DNA from: Streptomyces sp. NRRL WC-3618
Lineage (GTDB): Bacteria > Actinomycetota > Actinomycetes > Streptomycetales > Streptomycetaceae
Reading direction: 5' to 3'
NCBI RefSeq assembly: GCF_001280005.1
Contig: NZ_LGDW01000486.1
Span: 1 to 33,359, forward strand
DNA: 33,359 nt
In this document: one piece after another, positions 8,039 to 14,989 of the stretch
Layout of the letters: each line of letters starts with the position of its first letter
How positions within the stretch are numbered: the stretch's first letter is position 1
Notes under the pieces: generated by a model
Told to the model about the DNA's origin: nothing
Database searches by the model: none
The model's input: only the letters and a program-made list of their open reading frames with translations
Position numbers and translations under genes: made by a program

Positions 8039-8797
8039 GTGGCTCTCAAGCACGAGCCGACCGCACCGCACCACTCGCCCCAGGACGCCCTGCGCGTCCT
8101 GGAGACGGTGGCGCGGCACTCCGCCGGTGTCACCGACGCCGAAATCGCCCGCCAGACCCACCTCGGCACGGACCGGCTCACCCCTCTCCTGCGCATGCTG
8201 CGCCGCGAGGGGTACGTCGAACAGGCCGCCGACGGCTCATACGTCACCGGCACCGCCCTCAGCCGCCTCGGCTCCACGCACGGCCACGACCAGGCCCTGC
8301 GCACCCAGCTCCAGCACACCCTCGACCGGCTGCGCGACTCGGTGGGCGCGGCCGTCTACATGAGCCGGTACGTCGACGGCGAGATCCACATCACCCAGTG
8401 CGCGGACAGCGCGGCGACCCCCGCGGTCAACGAGTGGGTCGACTTCCGCTCAGCCGCGCACGCCAGCGCGATCGGCAAGAGCCTGCTGGGCCAGCTCGAC
8501 CACAACAGCCGACGCGACCATCTCGCCCGCCACAAACTGGCCCGCCTCACCTCGCGCACGATCACCAACGAGCGGCTCCTGCTCTCCCGCCTGGAGACCC
8601 AGCCGCCCACGGTGCCGGTCCTGGACCTCCAGGAGTACGCGGTGGGCACGGTCTGCGCGGCGGTCCCGATCACGGCCGGCTCGACGGTCGGCTGCCTCGC
8701 CCTCTCCCTCCCCGTCCGCCACGCCCACCGCCTGCGCCAGGCAGCGGACCGACTGAACCGGGGCGCGGCACCGGTGCTGCTGTCGCTGGCCATCTAG
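8039..8797 (+). CDS. IclR-family transcriptional regulator
   Basis: A 252-residue regulator. Residues 10-70 form the winged-helix DNA-binding domain (ALRVLETVARHSAGVTDAEIARQ). Residues about 90-250 form the IclR effector domain, including AAVYMSRYVDGEIHITQC, SAAHASAIGKSLLG and YAVGTVCAAVPI. The start is GTG at 8039 preceded by AGGGGG. IclR proteins often control catabolic operons for aromatic or small organic acids, and its position after the importer makes it the likely controller of this cassette. The palindrome at 7883-7912 is the obvious candidate operator. A strong hairpin terminator follows at 8818-8848. Confidence 0.85.
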   Translation: MALKHEPTAPHHSPQDALRVLETVARHSAGVTDAEIARQTHLGTDRLTPLLRMLRREGYVEQAADGSYVTGTALSRLGSTHGHDQALRTQLQHTLDRLRDSVGAAVYMSRYVDGEIHITQCADSAATPAVNEWVDFRSAAHASAIGKSLLGQLDHNSRRDHLARHKLARLTSRTITNERLLLSRLETQPPTVPVLDLQEYAVGTVCAAVPITAGSTVGCLALSLPVRHAHRLRQAADRLNRGAAPVLLSLAI

Positions 8798-8817
8798 CCC
8801 GTGGCCGAGGAAGGGAG

Positions 8818-8848
8818 ACCTGGTCCGGAGCACCCTCCCGGACCAGGT
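8818..8848 (+). terminator. Terminator after the IclR gene
   Basis: Perfect 11-bp inverted repeat ACCTGGTCCGG/CCGGACCAGGT with a 9-nt loop, followed by AGTATTTTCTCT. It separates the IclR gene from the downstream tRNA. Confidence 0.75.
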
Positions 8849-8894
8849 AGTATTTTCTCTGTCGCCAGCCGCGAGAGCGGAAGGCGAGAGTCAT

Positions 8895-8968
8895 GCGCCG
8901 CTAGCTCAGTTGGTTAGAGCAGCTGACTCTTAATCAGCGGGTCCGGGGTTCGAGTCCCTGGCGGCGCA
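8895..8968 (+). tRNA. tRNA-Lys (anticodon CUU), copy 1
   Basis: A 74-nt cloverleaf. Acceptor arms GCGCCGC/GCGGCGC pair over seven bases, and the D-loop has AGCTCAGTTGGTTAGAGC. The anticodon loop CTCTTAA gives CUU (reads AAG), the T-loop is GGTTCGAGTCC, and the discriminator is A. CCA is not encoded. It is identical to the copy at 16728-16801. A terminator follows at 8977-9016. Confidence 0.97.
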
Positions 8969-8976
8969 CAATGTAT

Positions 8977-9016
8977 GACTAAGGGCATCCTTCTTATGGG
9001 AAGGGTGCCCTTAGTC
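8977..9016 (+). terminator. Terminator after tRNA-Lys copy 1
   Basis: A 16-bp stem, GACTAAGGGCATCCTT against AAGGGTGCCCTTAGTC with one U-G pair, and an 8-nt loop, followed by GTTT. It starts 8 nt after the tRNA. Confidence 0.8.
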
Positions 9017-9058
9017 GTTTCGGGGTAACCTCGGCATTGGGTATTTCAAAACATTCCT

Positions 9059-9076
9059 CTGCGTAGAACTACACTC
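9059..9076 (+). promoter_or_regulatory. Palindromic promoter/operator motif before the Crp-family gene
   Basis: CTGCGTAGAACTACACTC, with GTA/TAC half-sites, lies 7 nt before the Crp-family ATG and closely matches 9763-9780. It includes a TAGAAC -10-like element, so transcription may start close to the ATG. The likeliest reading is a promoter occluded by the Crp-family protein itself. Confidence 0.5.
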
Positions 9077-9082
9077 GGCGAC

Positions 9083-9748
9083 ATGACGAGTGACGTGATC
9101 GCGGCGATGACGCCAGAGCAGCGACAGGAACTGGAAGCCCTGGGCGTCAGGGTTCAGTTTCCCGCGAGGCATGTGATCTTCATGGAGGGGCAACCCTCCC
9201 GTTCCGTCCTGATCCTCCAGGAAGGGAACGTTGCGGTGATGCAGGAGGCCGAAGACGGCTCCGAAGTGCTGCTGGCTGTCCGCGGCCCTGGCGAGTTGAT
9301 GGGGGACGAGGGTGCTTTGACGGGTGAGCCGCGATCGGCCACCGTCAAAGCGGTCAGCAGCGTTGTCGGTCTGGACGTCAAGGCTGAAGATCTCGTCCAG
9401 CTCGTCGACAAGTACCATCTCTGGCCCCAGATGTACCGAAGCGCCATCCTGCGCCGACGCGAGTCGGACGACGAGCGGGCTTCGCTCACCCGTCTCGACG
9501 TCACACACCGTTTCGCACGCATGCTGCTCGGCCTGGTCATGGAGGCCGGCAAGGAAGTCAACGGGCGCTGGGAGATCGATGTGGCGCTGTCCCAGCAGGA
9601 TCTGGCAAGCCGAGTCGGGGCCTCCCGGGAAGCAGTGGCCCTCGTCCTGCGGAATCTCCGCAAGCAGGGTCTGGTCGCTACGGGGCGCCAGGAGATCACC
9701 GTGCTTGACCTCGACGGATTGCGCATACTTGCATCCACGAGTCAGTAG
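9083..9748 (+). CDS. Crp/Fnr-family cyclic-nucleotide-binding transcriptional regulator
   Basis: A 221-residue regulator. The N-terminal cyclic-nucleotide-binding beta-roll covers about residues 20-115. Its phosphate-binding cassette reads GELMGDEGALTGEPRSATVKA, which keeps the Arg-Ser pair of Crp, although the Glu position in the GEL motif is occupied differently. The C-terminal winged helix is at about 165-215 (LSQQDLASRVGASREAVALVLRNLRKQG). The spacing before the ATG at 9083 is too short for a normal ribosome site, so the message may be nearly leaderless. Base composition is visibly less GC-rich than the flanks. It heads a three-gene module with a MazG-like protein and a one-TM protein, and the shared motif suggests it controls itself and them. 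The ligand is unknown. Confidence 0.85.
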   Translation: MTSDVIAAMTPEQRQELEALGVRVQFPARHVIFMEGQPSRSVLILQEGNVAVMQEAEDGSEVLLAVRGPGELMGDEGALTGEPRSATVKAVSSVVGLDVKAEDLVQLVDKYHLWPQMYRSAILRRRESDDERASLTRLDVTHRFARMLLGLVMEAGKEVNGRWEIDVALSQQDLASRVGASREAVALVLRNLRKQGLVATGRQEITVLDLDGLRILASTSQ

Positions 9749-9762
9749 ACATCCATAGATCT

Positions 9763-9780
9763 CTGCGTACAATTACACAG
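9763..9780 (+). promoter_or_regulatory. Second copy of the Crp-module palindrome
   Basis: CTGCGTACAATTACACAG is a near-perfect palindrome (CTGcGTA-N4-TACaCAG) containing TACAAT, a good -10. It lies between the Crp-family stop and the MazG-like gene and matches 14 of 18 positions in 9059-9076. Candidate operator/promoter. Confidence 0.55.
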
Positions 9781-9892
9781 AAGGAACGCCTCCCGTAGCC
9801 GCCGACTGCTGTGTGCTCACTCCCACCATGCCCTCATTGCTGGGCATCTCGGAGCTGGCAGAGGCGCACGGCACACACTTGGAGGTCGCGGG

Positions 9893-10216
9893 ATGCCGGA
9901 TGAGCTTGGACCGTTTCAGGGAGTCTGGGACGCCTGGGTCGAAGCGCAGGACGAGATCAGCCGTAAGCCGATCTCCCACTTCGAGCAAGCGGTCCAGATC
10001 CAGTTCGACGAGCTCAAGGAACACCTGGACGCGGGCGACCGCGAGGCAGCCGCGCGCGAGATGGTGGACGTGGTCAGCATCGCCCTGAACGCACTGCGCA
10101 AGCTCGGGTTCTCGCCGAAGGAAATCGCGGAGATCGCCCGCGGCCGTGCTGAGAACCGGATGGCCGGTCAAGCACACAAGATCCTGGACAAGTATCAGAC
10201 GGTCCATCAGATCTGA
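9893..10216 (+). CDS. Small helical protein, MazG-like NTP pyrophosphohydrolase candidate
   Basis: A 107-residue acidic, mostly helical protein with no signal or membrane segment. GGAGG lies 7 nt before the ATG at 9893. The pattern QIQFDELKEHL, a short turn (DAGDREAAAR), EMVDVVSIALNALRKLG, then a helix ending RGRAENR resembles the E..E and E..D metal-binding helices of the all-alpha MazG/dUTPase fold. It is shorter than two-domain MazG and close to the small phage-type forms. If right, it would hydrolyse a nucleoside triphosphate or nucleotide signal. The assignment rests on motif pattern only. Confidence 0.55.
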   Translation: MPDELGPFQGVWDAWVEAQDEISRKPISHFEQAVQIQFDELKEHLDAGDREAAAREMVDVVSIALNALRKLGFSPKEIAEIARGRAENRMAGQAHKILDKYQTVHQI

Positions 10217-10301
10217 AGCAGCAAAGCCTAGTTGCCAACACGGGGGTTGATCGAGGCTGCTACGCGCCCGATCCGGCCCAGGACAGGGAAGGTACGGATC
10301 G

Positions 10302-10496
10302 GTGGACGGTGCGGCGATCCTTTTAGTTCTCGCCATCACAGGCGTGCTCTCGGTGTTGCTCTTCGCCCTGAAGGGTCTGCTGGACCAGGTCCCCGACGTC
10401 ATCGATTCCGCCGGACGAGCGCGCGACGCGTGGCGGCGATTTCGAGGTCCCGAAGATCCGGTGTCAACAGGCGAGGAGCCGCCTTCGGCTTCGTAG
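10302..10496 (+). CDS. Small single-TM protein
   Basis: A 64-residue protein starting at GTG 10302. Residues about 3-26 (GAAILLVLAITGVLSVLLFALKG) form one membrane helix, followed by an Arg-rich amphipathic segment (RARDAWRRFRG) and a short acidic/Ser tail. Purine-rich AGGGAA lies upstream at longish spacing. It follows the MazG-like gene by 85 bp in the same direction. No family recognised. It could be a membrane anchor or effector of the preceding module. Confidence 0.5.
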   Translation: MDGAAILLVLAITGVLSVLLFALKGLLDQVPDVIDSAGRARDAWRRFRGPEDPVSTGEEPPSAS

Positions 10497-10516
10497 GCCA
10501 GTGGGCCGCCTTGGGA

Positions 10517-10681
10517 TCAGGCGGGCGGGCCGTCGAAGGAGGACCACTCGGACCAGGCGTCGTCGGGGTCGGTGCTCACCTTCCAGGAGGACACTGAACC
10601 GGTGTCGGTGCCGACCACGATCTGCGGACGGCCGTCCGTGAGGGTGGCCACACCCACGCTGCGTGCCGATCCCGGCAGGCC
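10517..10681 (-). pseudogene. Remnant of the C-terminal end of a beta-propeller/FG-GAP-like protein
   Basis: Reading leftward from the acyl-CoA synthetase stop, in the same frame, the DNA encodes GVATLTDGRPQIVVG, then TDTGSVSSWKVS and DAWSEWSSFDGPPA before a TGA at 10519-10517. This resembles the last blade of a secreted FG-GAP or lectin-like repeat protein. No start or upstream body is present. It is best read as a gene fragment left after deletion or rearrangement; chance coding is not excluded. Confidence 0.4.
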
Positions 10682-12331
10682 CTATCTGCTCAGCAGTTCC
10701 TCGCGCCCCCGCTCCCGGTACCGTTCCAGCAGGGCCGCCACGTCGGCGGCGGTCAGCCCGCGGTACGTGTTCTCGCCCGGCGGGCGCCACCACACCGGGT
10801 CCGGGCAGCGGAAGCCCTCGTGCCTGAGGGACGACCGGTGGATCTTGTTGGTCGCGGTGACCGGCATGCGGTGCACGACGCGTACGAAGCGGGGCGCCAT
10901 CTTCGTCCCCAGGTCGGGCTGCGCGGCCAGGAAGGCGGAGAAGGCCGCCGGGTCGAAGGTGCCGGCCAGCGTCGCCATCACCTGGTCACCGGCCACCGGG
11001 TCCGGCACCGCGTACACGGCGACGGCCACCGCGCCCTCGTACCGGGCGAGGATGTTCTCGATCGTCGCGGCGGCCAGGTTCTCGCTGTCGACGCGCAGCC
11101 GGTCGTCGGCGCGGCCCGCGAAGTACAGGAAGCCGTCCGGGTCACGGTAGAAGAGGTCGCCCGTCCAGTACCAGCCGTCTCTGCGGCGGGCCGACTCCGC
11201 CTCCGGGTTGCGCCAGTAGCCCTCGAAGGGGTTGGCGCCCCGGTTCACCAACTCCCCTATCGCAGCGGTGCCGTTGAGTAGGCGGCCCGAGGCGTCCAGC
11301 ACGGCCGGCGGGCACTCGGCACCGGTCGCCGGGTCGACCACCGCGAGGTCGTCGCCCGGCGCGGCCCGGCCGATCGCGCCGGCCGGGGTGCCCGGCGTCC
11401 ACCGCACCGCCGCGCCGCCCTCCGAGGAGCCGTACCCCTCCACCAGCCTTACCCCGAACCGCAGTTGGAACGCCGCCGCGTCCACCGCCCCCGCCTCCGT
11501 GCCGAAGCCCAGCCGCAGGGGGCTGTCCCGGTCGTCGGGCCGGGCGGGCGTCGCCAGCAGGTACTGGACGGCCCGGCCCACGTACGTGAAATAGGTCGCC
11601 CCGTAACGGCGTACGTCCGTCAGGAAGTTGGAGGCCGAGAAGCGGCGGCGCAGCGCCACCCCCGCTCCCGCCGCCAGCGCCGGGGACCAGTCCGCGATCA
11701 CCGCGTTGCCGTGGAACATCGGCATGCAGACGTAGTGCACGTCGTCCGGGCGCACCCCGAAGTTCCCGGCCAGCGTCAGCCCGGCGGCGGCCAGCCTGCC
11801 CTGGGAGCAGATCGCGGCCTTGGGGGCGCCGGTCGAGCCCGAGGTGAAGTAGAGGAGGAGGCGGTCGGCGGGCGTGGCGCGGGAGGGGTCCGGGGTCGCG
11901 TCCGCGTAGGGGGACAGGAGGGTTTCGTACTCCTCCGTGTCGGTCAACAGCAGGCGTACGCCGGGGAGTTCGAGGTCGGTGAGGAGCGGGAGGTGGGCGC
12001 GCTCGGTGATCAGGAGAGGGCACTCGGTGTGCAGGATGTCGCGGGCCAGTTCCGGGCCCCGGCGGGTCGGGTTGATGCCGGCGACGGCGGCACCGGCGAG
12101 CGCCGCCGCGCTCAACCACAGGGGGTATTCAGGGGTGTTGTCGAGCAGGACGCCCACGTGCGGCTCGGCGCCCGGCGGCAGCAGGTCCGCCAGGAGCGCG
12201 GCCCTCGCCGCCGCGCCCGCGGCCACCTCGTGATGCGTGAGCGTCCGGTCCTCGCACCACAGCCCCGGCCGGTGGTCGCCCCACCGCGCCGCCACGAGTT
12301 CCGCGACCGTCTGTCTCGTCCCCGACTCCAT
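10682..12331 (-). CDS. AMP-dependent acyl-CoA synthetase/ligase (FadD-like)
   Basis: A 549-residue ANL-superfamily enzyme that activates a carboxylic acid as acyl-AMP and then acyl-CoA. The ATP-binding P-loop is YFTSGSTGAPKAA at residues 161-173. The A5 motif is GYGSSEGG, the hinge region is GWYWTGDLFYRDPDGFLYFAGRADDRLRVDSEN, and the C-terminal catalytic lysine is in TATNKIHRSSL. The length and motifs fit fatty-acid or FATP-like ligases rather than acetyl-CoA synthetases. The start at 12331 follows a TGACG-N3-CGTCA inverted repeat by 16 nt, suggesting TetR-type control. Acyl specificity is not visible. It lies 40 bp after the DUF3592 gene on the same strand. Confidence 0.88.
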   Translation of the reverse strand: MESGTRQTVAELVAARWGDHRPGLWCEDRTLTHHEVAAGAAARAALLADLLPPGAEPHVGVLLDNTPEYPLWLSAAALAGAAVAGINPTRRGPELARDILHTECPLLITERAHLPLLTDLELPGVRLLLTDTEEYETLLSPYADATPDPSRATPADRLLLYFTSGSTGAPKAAICSQGRLAAAGLTLAGNFGVRPDDVHYVCMPMFHGNAVIADWSPALAAGAGVALRRRFSASNFLTDVRRYGATYFTYVGRAVQYLLATPARPDDRDSPLRLGFGTEAGAVDAAAFQLRFGVRLVEGYGSSEGGAAVRWTPGTPAGAIGRAAPGDDLAVVDPATGAECPPAVLDASGRLLNGTAAIGELVNRGANPFEGYWRNPEAESARRRDGWYWTGDLFYRDPDGFLYFAGRADDRLRVDSENLAAATIENILARYEGAVAVAVYAVPDPVAGDQVMATLAGTFDPAAFSAFLAAQPDLGTKMAPRFVRVVHRMPVTATNKIHRSSLRHEGFRCPDPVWWRPPGENTYRGLTAADVAALLERYRERGREELLSR

Positions 12332-12347
12332 GGCGGCGCACCATAGT

Positions 12348-12360
12348 TGACGTACCGTCA
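12348..12360. promoter_or_regulatory. Inverted repeat upstream of the acyl-CoA synthetase
   Basis: TGACGTACCGTCA has perfect 5-bp arms (TGACG/CGTCA) around a 3-nt centre, 17 nt before the ATG at 12331. TATGGT on the minus strand between it and the ATG could be a -10. Short TGACG...CGTCA sites are typical of TetR-type regulators of acyl-CoA genes. Confidence 0.4.
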
Positions 12361-12371
12361 GATGTGGAGGG

Positions 12372-12920
12372 TCACGGTGATTCCGTGGTCACTTCCCAGC
12401 CCTCGGGAAACCCGTCAACCGTGCCGGAGTCGGTGTCGCTGTAGCCGCTGTCCCCGCCGAAGAACATGTCGTCGATCGGCTCGAAGACCTGGCTGTACGT
12501 CACCATGAACCCGACGCAGAACACCACGAACATCCCGAGGAATCCGAGGATGCCGGCCAGGGCCAGTCCGTTCCGGAGCGGGCTCGGCCGGTGGGCCGTG
12601 GCGTTGATCCGCGGGCCCTCGCTGTAGAAGACGGTGACGTAGTCGCCCTCGAGAATCGTGCCCGAGCCGTTCGGCTCCTCGAAGCGGACGGTGCGGCCGT
12701 CGCGCGCGACGAACTCGTACACGTGGTGCAGCGTCGTGCTCACGGAGGAGTCGCCGGAGCCGCCGCTCGTGGTCGTGTACGTCCGGAGGCAGCGCGCCTC
12801 CGCGGTCAGCCCGCTGTTCCAGGCGCGTCGTATCCGCAGCGCCCGGCGGATCACGAACACCGCCACCCCGACGACCACCACGATCATGAGCGTCGGCACC
12901 CCGTAGAACATGAAGTCCAT
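12372..12920 (-). CDS. DUF3592-type membrane protein
   Basis: A 182-residue membrane protein. It has an N-terminal helix at about residues 6-27 (GVPTLMIVVVVGVAVFVI) and an extracytoplasmic beta-domain from about 35-110 (LHHVYEFVARDGRTVRFEEP, GDYVTVFYSEG) typical of DUF3592. A second helix at about 118-142 and an acidic Gly/Asp tail follow. DUF3592 proteins have no agreed function. It lies between the LPMO and acyl-CoA synthetase genes on the same strand, with 113 bp to the LPMO stop. Confidence 0.75.
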   Translation of the reverse strand: MDFMFYGVPTLMIVVVVGVAVFVIRRALRIRRAWNSGLTAEARCLRTYTTTSGGSGDSSVSTTLHHVYEFVARDGRTVRFEEPNGSGTILEGDYVTVFYSEGPRINATAHRPSPLRNGLALAGILGFLGMFVVFCVGFMVTYSQVFEPIDDMFFGGDSGYSDTDSGTVDGFPEGWEVTTESP

Positions 12921-13033
12921 GGCCGTTCCCCCGGTATCTCATTCGGTACGGCTCCCCGTACGCCGCCTCACCTGGTCCTGGGGGCGTACGGGGAACCTAC
13001 CCGTGGGGGAACGCGCGTTTACTCAAGGGAAGC

Positions 13034-13678
13034 TCAGAATCTGGCGTCCGAGCAGGCGTAGAACGCGTTGGCCGTGTCCGCGATCGTCCACACGGCGACG
13101 ATCACATGCCGGCCGCTGAGCCCGGACGGCAGGGTGCCCGTGTGGGAGAGCGTGGCCGGCGGGCGCCGGCCGTTGTAGGGGACCGTGAGGAACGGGGTGA
13201 CGTTGAGGTCCGAACGGGCGAGGGCGTGGTTCTGGTTCCAGCCCGTCTTGGTGACGTAGTACGTGAAGTCGGTCGTGGCGTGTACGGCAGTGAACTGCCA
13301 GCGAAAGGTGTATCGCTGACCGCCCGTCAGAGCTGTCGCCGGCCAGGCGCCGCCGGACGGGGTCCTCGGCTGGTCGAGCGCGCCGAAGTTGGTGTGGTTC
13401 GCCGAGCAGATCCGGCCGTCGGCGGGTCCGGCGGCCGGGAAGCCCTTGGGGCCCTCGACGCTCTGCGGCTCCCACTGGATGTCGCCGCAGCCCGTCACGG
13501 TGCCGTTCTGGCAGAGCTTCTGCCTGCTGATGGGGAGGTCGGTGTAGCCGTGGCCGCTGGCCGCGCCGGTGGTGAGGACGAAGGCACCGGCGGTGGCCAG
13601 GCCGACCACGGAGACGGCGTACAGCTTGGTCTTTCCGGGGTTCTTAGGGCTCTCAGGGCTCTTGGTCTTTCCGCGCAT
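13034..13678 (-). CDS. lpmP: AA10 lytic polysaccharide monooxygenase (LpmP-like)
   Basis: A 214-residue secreted copper enzyme that oxidatively cleaves chitin, cellulose or related glycans. A Sec signal peptide ends before His43 (GAASGHGYT). His43 must become the N-terminus because it forms the histidine brace with His133 (TAVHATTDFTYY). The axial Phe206 lies in NAFYAC. It is a bare catalytic domain with no carbohydrate-binding module. AGGAG lies 7 nt before the ATG. It belongs to the gene set around cslA/glxA, where an LPMO has been linked to cell-wall opening for the tip glycan (recalled from S. coelicolor). The promoter carries two chitinase-type 12-bp repeats, suggesting GlcNAc/DasR-type control. 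Confidence 0.9.
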   Translation of the reverse strand: MRGKTKSPESPKNPGKTKLYAVSVVGLATAGAFVLTTGAASGHGYTDLPISRQKLCQNGTVTGCGDIQWEPQSVEGPKGFPAAGPADGRICSANHTNFGALDQPRTPSGGAWPATALTGGQRYTFRWQFTAVHATTDFTYYVTKTGWNQNHALARSDLNVTPFLTVPYNGRRPPATLSHTGTLPSGLSGRHVIVAVWTIADTANAFYACSDARF

Positions 13679-13723
13679 GCTGGCGCTCCTGCTGAACGTG
13701 GGGGAGGTTCAAGTGAGCCGTGC

Positions 13724-13775
13724 AGGTCTAGACCAAGTCCCAGATTATTACCGCCCCTTGGGCATGTCCAGACCA
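13724..13775 (-). promoter_or_regulatory. LPMO promoter with two DasR-like 12-bp direct repeats
   Basis: On the minus strand, TGGTCTGGACAT (13775-13764) and TGGTCTAGACCT (13735-13724) form a direct repeat 28 nt apart. They closely resemble TGGTCCAGACCT of Streptomyces chitinase promoters, a DasR target. TGGACA (13770-13765), a 17-nt spacer and TAATCT (13747-13742) form a good promoter. One repeat overlaps the -35 and the other the predicted start site, an arrangement suited to repression. Confidence 0.7.
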
Positions 13776-13776
13776 G

Positions 13777-14904
13777 TCACGGGCCCGGCTCGCTCCGTCC
13801 CGCGCAGAACGCGACCGTCAGGTCCTTCACCAGCGCCTTGCGTTCGTAGTCGTCCAGTTCGACCAGGCCGCGCATGGTCAGCCGGGTCACCGTGTCCTCC
13901 ACCGAGTCGACGACCGAGGTGAGCGCGGCGGCCCGGTGCTGGGCGTCCAGGGTGGCGATGCGGCGGCGGGTCATCGCGGCGGCGACCTCGGGGGCGTACT
14001 CGACCCGGACCGGCAGGACCGAGAACACCTCCAGACCGACCGGCGCCGTGTCCGCCGCGACCGCCCGGGTCAGCGCGTCCCCCGCCGTCTCCATCGCCCG
14101 CCGCCCCGCGCCCGGCATCTCCACCGGCACCCGGACGAGCGCCGCCTCGACACACTCGCGCAGGTACGTCTCGTGGTCCTCGACACCGAGCGTGGCCCGC
14201 GCGGTGTCCCGCACCCGCCACACCACGAGGGTGACGACGCGCAGCGCGACCCCGCTCGCGTCGGCCGCCGGCATCGGCTCGCCGCGCCAGTGCCGCAGCC
14301 GTACGTCGATTCGGGCCCGCAGCAGCAGCGGGTTGACCCAGAGCAGGCCGGTGCGCCGGACCGTCCCCCGGTAGCGGCCGAACAGGCCGAGCACCCAGGC
14401 CCGCCCGGTCCGGCCGCGCGCCAGCCCGCCGAACCCGAACAGCCCGAGCGCGCCCGCCCCGGCGTACGCCGCCCACTGGGCGGGGCCGAGACCGGCGCCC
14501 GCGTATGTCGTCGGCAGGCGCAGCGCCGCCACCGCGAGGGGCGGCAGCGCGCCCGCCCACCAGGTGGTGAGCACGCCCGCGGCCACCCCGGTGGCACCGG
14601 CGAGCACGCCCGCCGCTCCGGGCAGCACCCGCGCCGGGCGCTCCACCAGATCGGGGTCGACGGTCGGGACCGCCGGGCGCGGGGTGGGCGGTGCGGGCCT
14701 GCGGATACGCGGCTGCTCGCCCGTACCCTGCCTGCGTCCCACGACCGCCGGGCGCAGCGGTACCGGGGTCGGGTCGGGTTCGTCGCGGAACAGGAGGTGG
14801 ACGGGGATCTCGGTGGTCGCCTCGTTCTGAATGAGCCGGGCGGGCCACGGGCCGCTGTCCGTGGGGCCCTCGGGTTCCGGTGTCTGTTCGGTCGTCGTAC
14901 TCAT
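13777..14904 (-). CDS. SPFH/band-7 domain membrane protein
   Basis: A 375-residue protein. The N-terminal 120 residues are Pro-rich and disordered, with a cluster of hydrophobic segments at about residues 95-165. The SPFH core follows (FGRYRGTVRRTGLLWVNPLLLRARIDVRLRHW, ASGVALRVVTLVVWRVRDTA, ETYLRECVEAALVRV). Flotillin-like proteins organise membrane microdomains and often scaffold cell-wall or polarity machinery. GGAGG precedes the chosen ATG at 14904. The gene sits between the NlpC/P60 and LPMO genes on one strand, so it may support the same envelope process. The LPMO promoter begins right at its 3' end. Confidence 0.85.
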   Translation of the reverse strand: MSTTTEQTPEPEGPTDSGPWPARLIQNEATTEIPVHLLFRDEPDPTPVPLRPAVVGRRQGTGEQPRIRRPAPPTPRPAVPTVDPDLVERPARVLPGAAGVLAGATGVAAGVLTTWWAGALPPLAVAALRLPTTYAGAGLGPAQWAAYAGAGALGLFGFGGLARGRTGRAWVLGLFGRYRGTVRRTGLLWVNPLLLRARIDVRLRHWRGEPMPAADASGVALRVVTLVVWRVRDTARATLGVEDHETYLRECVEAALVRVPVEMPGAGRRAMETAGDALTRAVAADTAPVGLEVFSVLPVRVEYAPEVAAAMTRRRIATLDAQHRAAALTSVVDSVEDTVTRLTMRGLVELDDYERKALVKDLTVAFCAGRSEPGP

Positions 14905-14989
14905 TGGTGCCTCCAGCCTCCGCGCCAGATGCGTCACAACAGGGGTTACCGGCCGACCCGCATGCGCGGGGCGGGCGTTGGGGCAGGCG

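Noticed and set aside
9011..9772. 253-aa leftward frame opposite the Crp-family gene
   Set aside because: It covers the tRNA terminator and both palindromes and shows no family features; antisense shadow.
9813..10088. 91-aa rightward frame overlapping the MazG-like gene
   Set aside because: Only its first 25 or so residues look protein-like; the rest is a Ser/Arg-rich shadow and no ribosome site is present.
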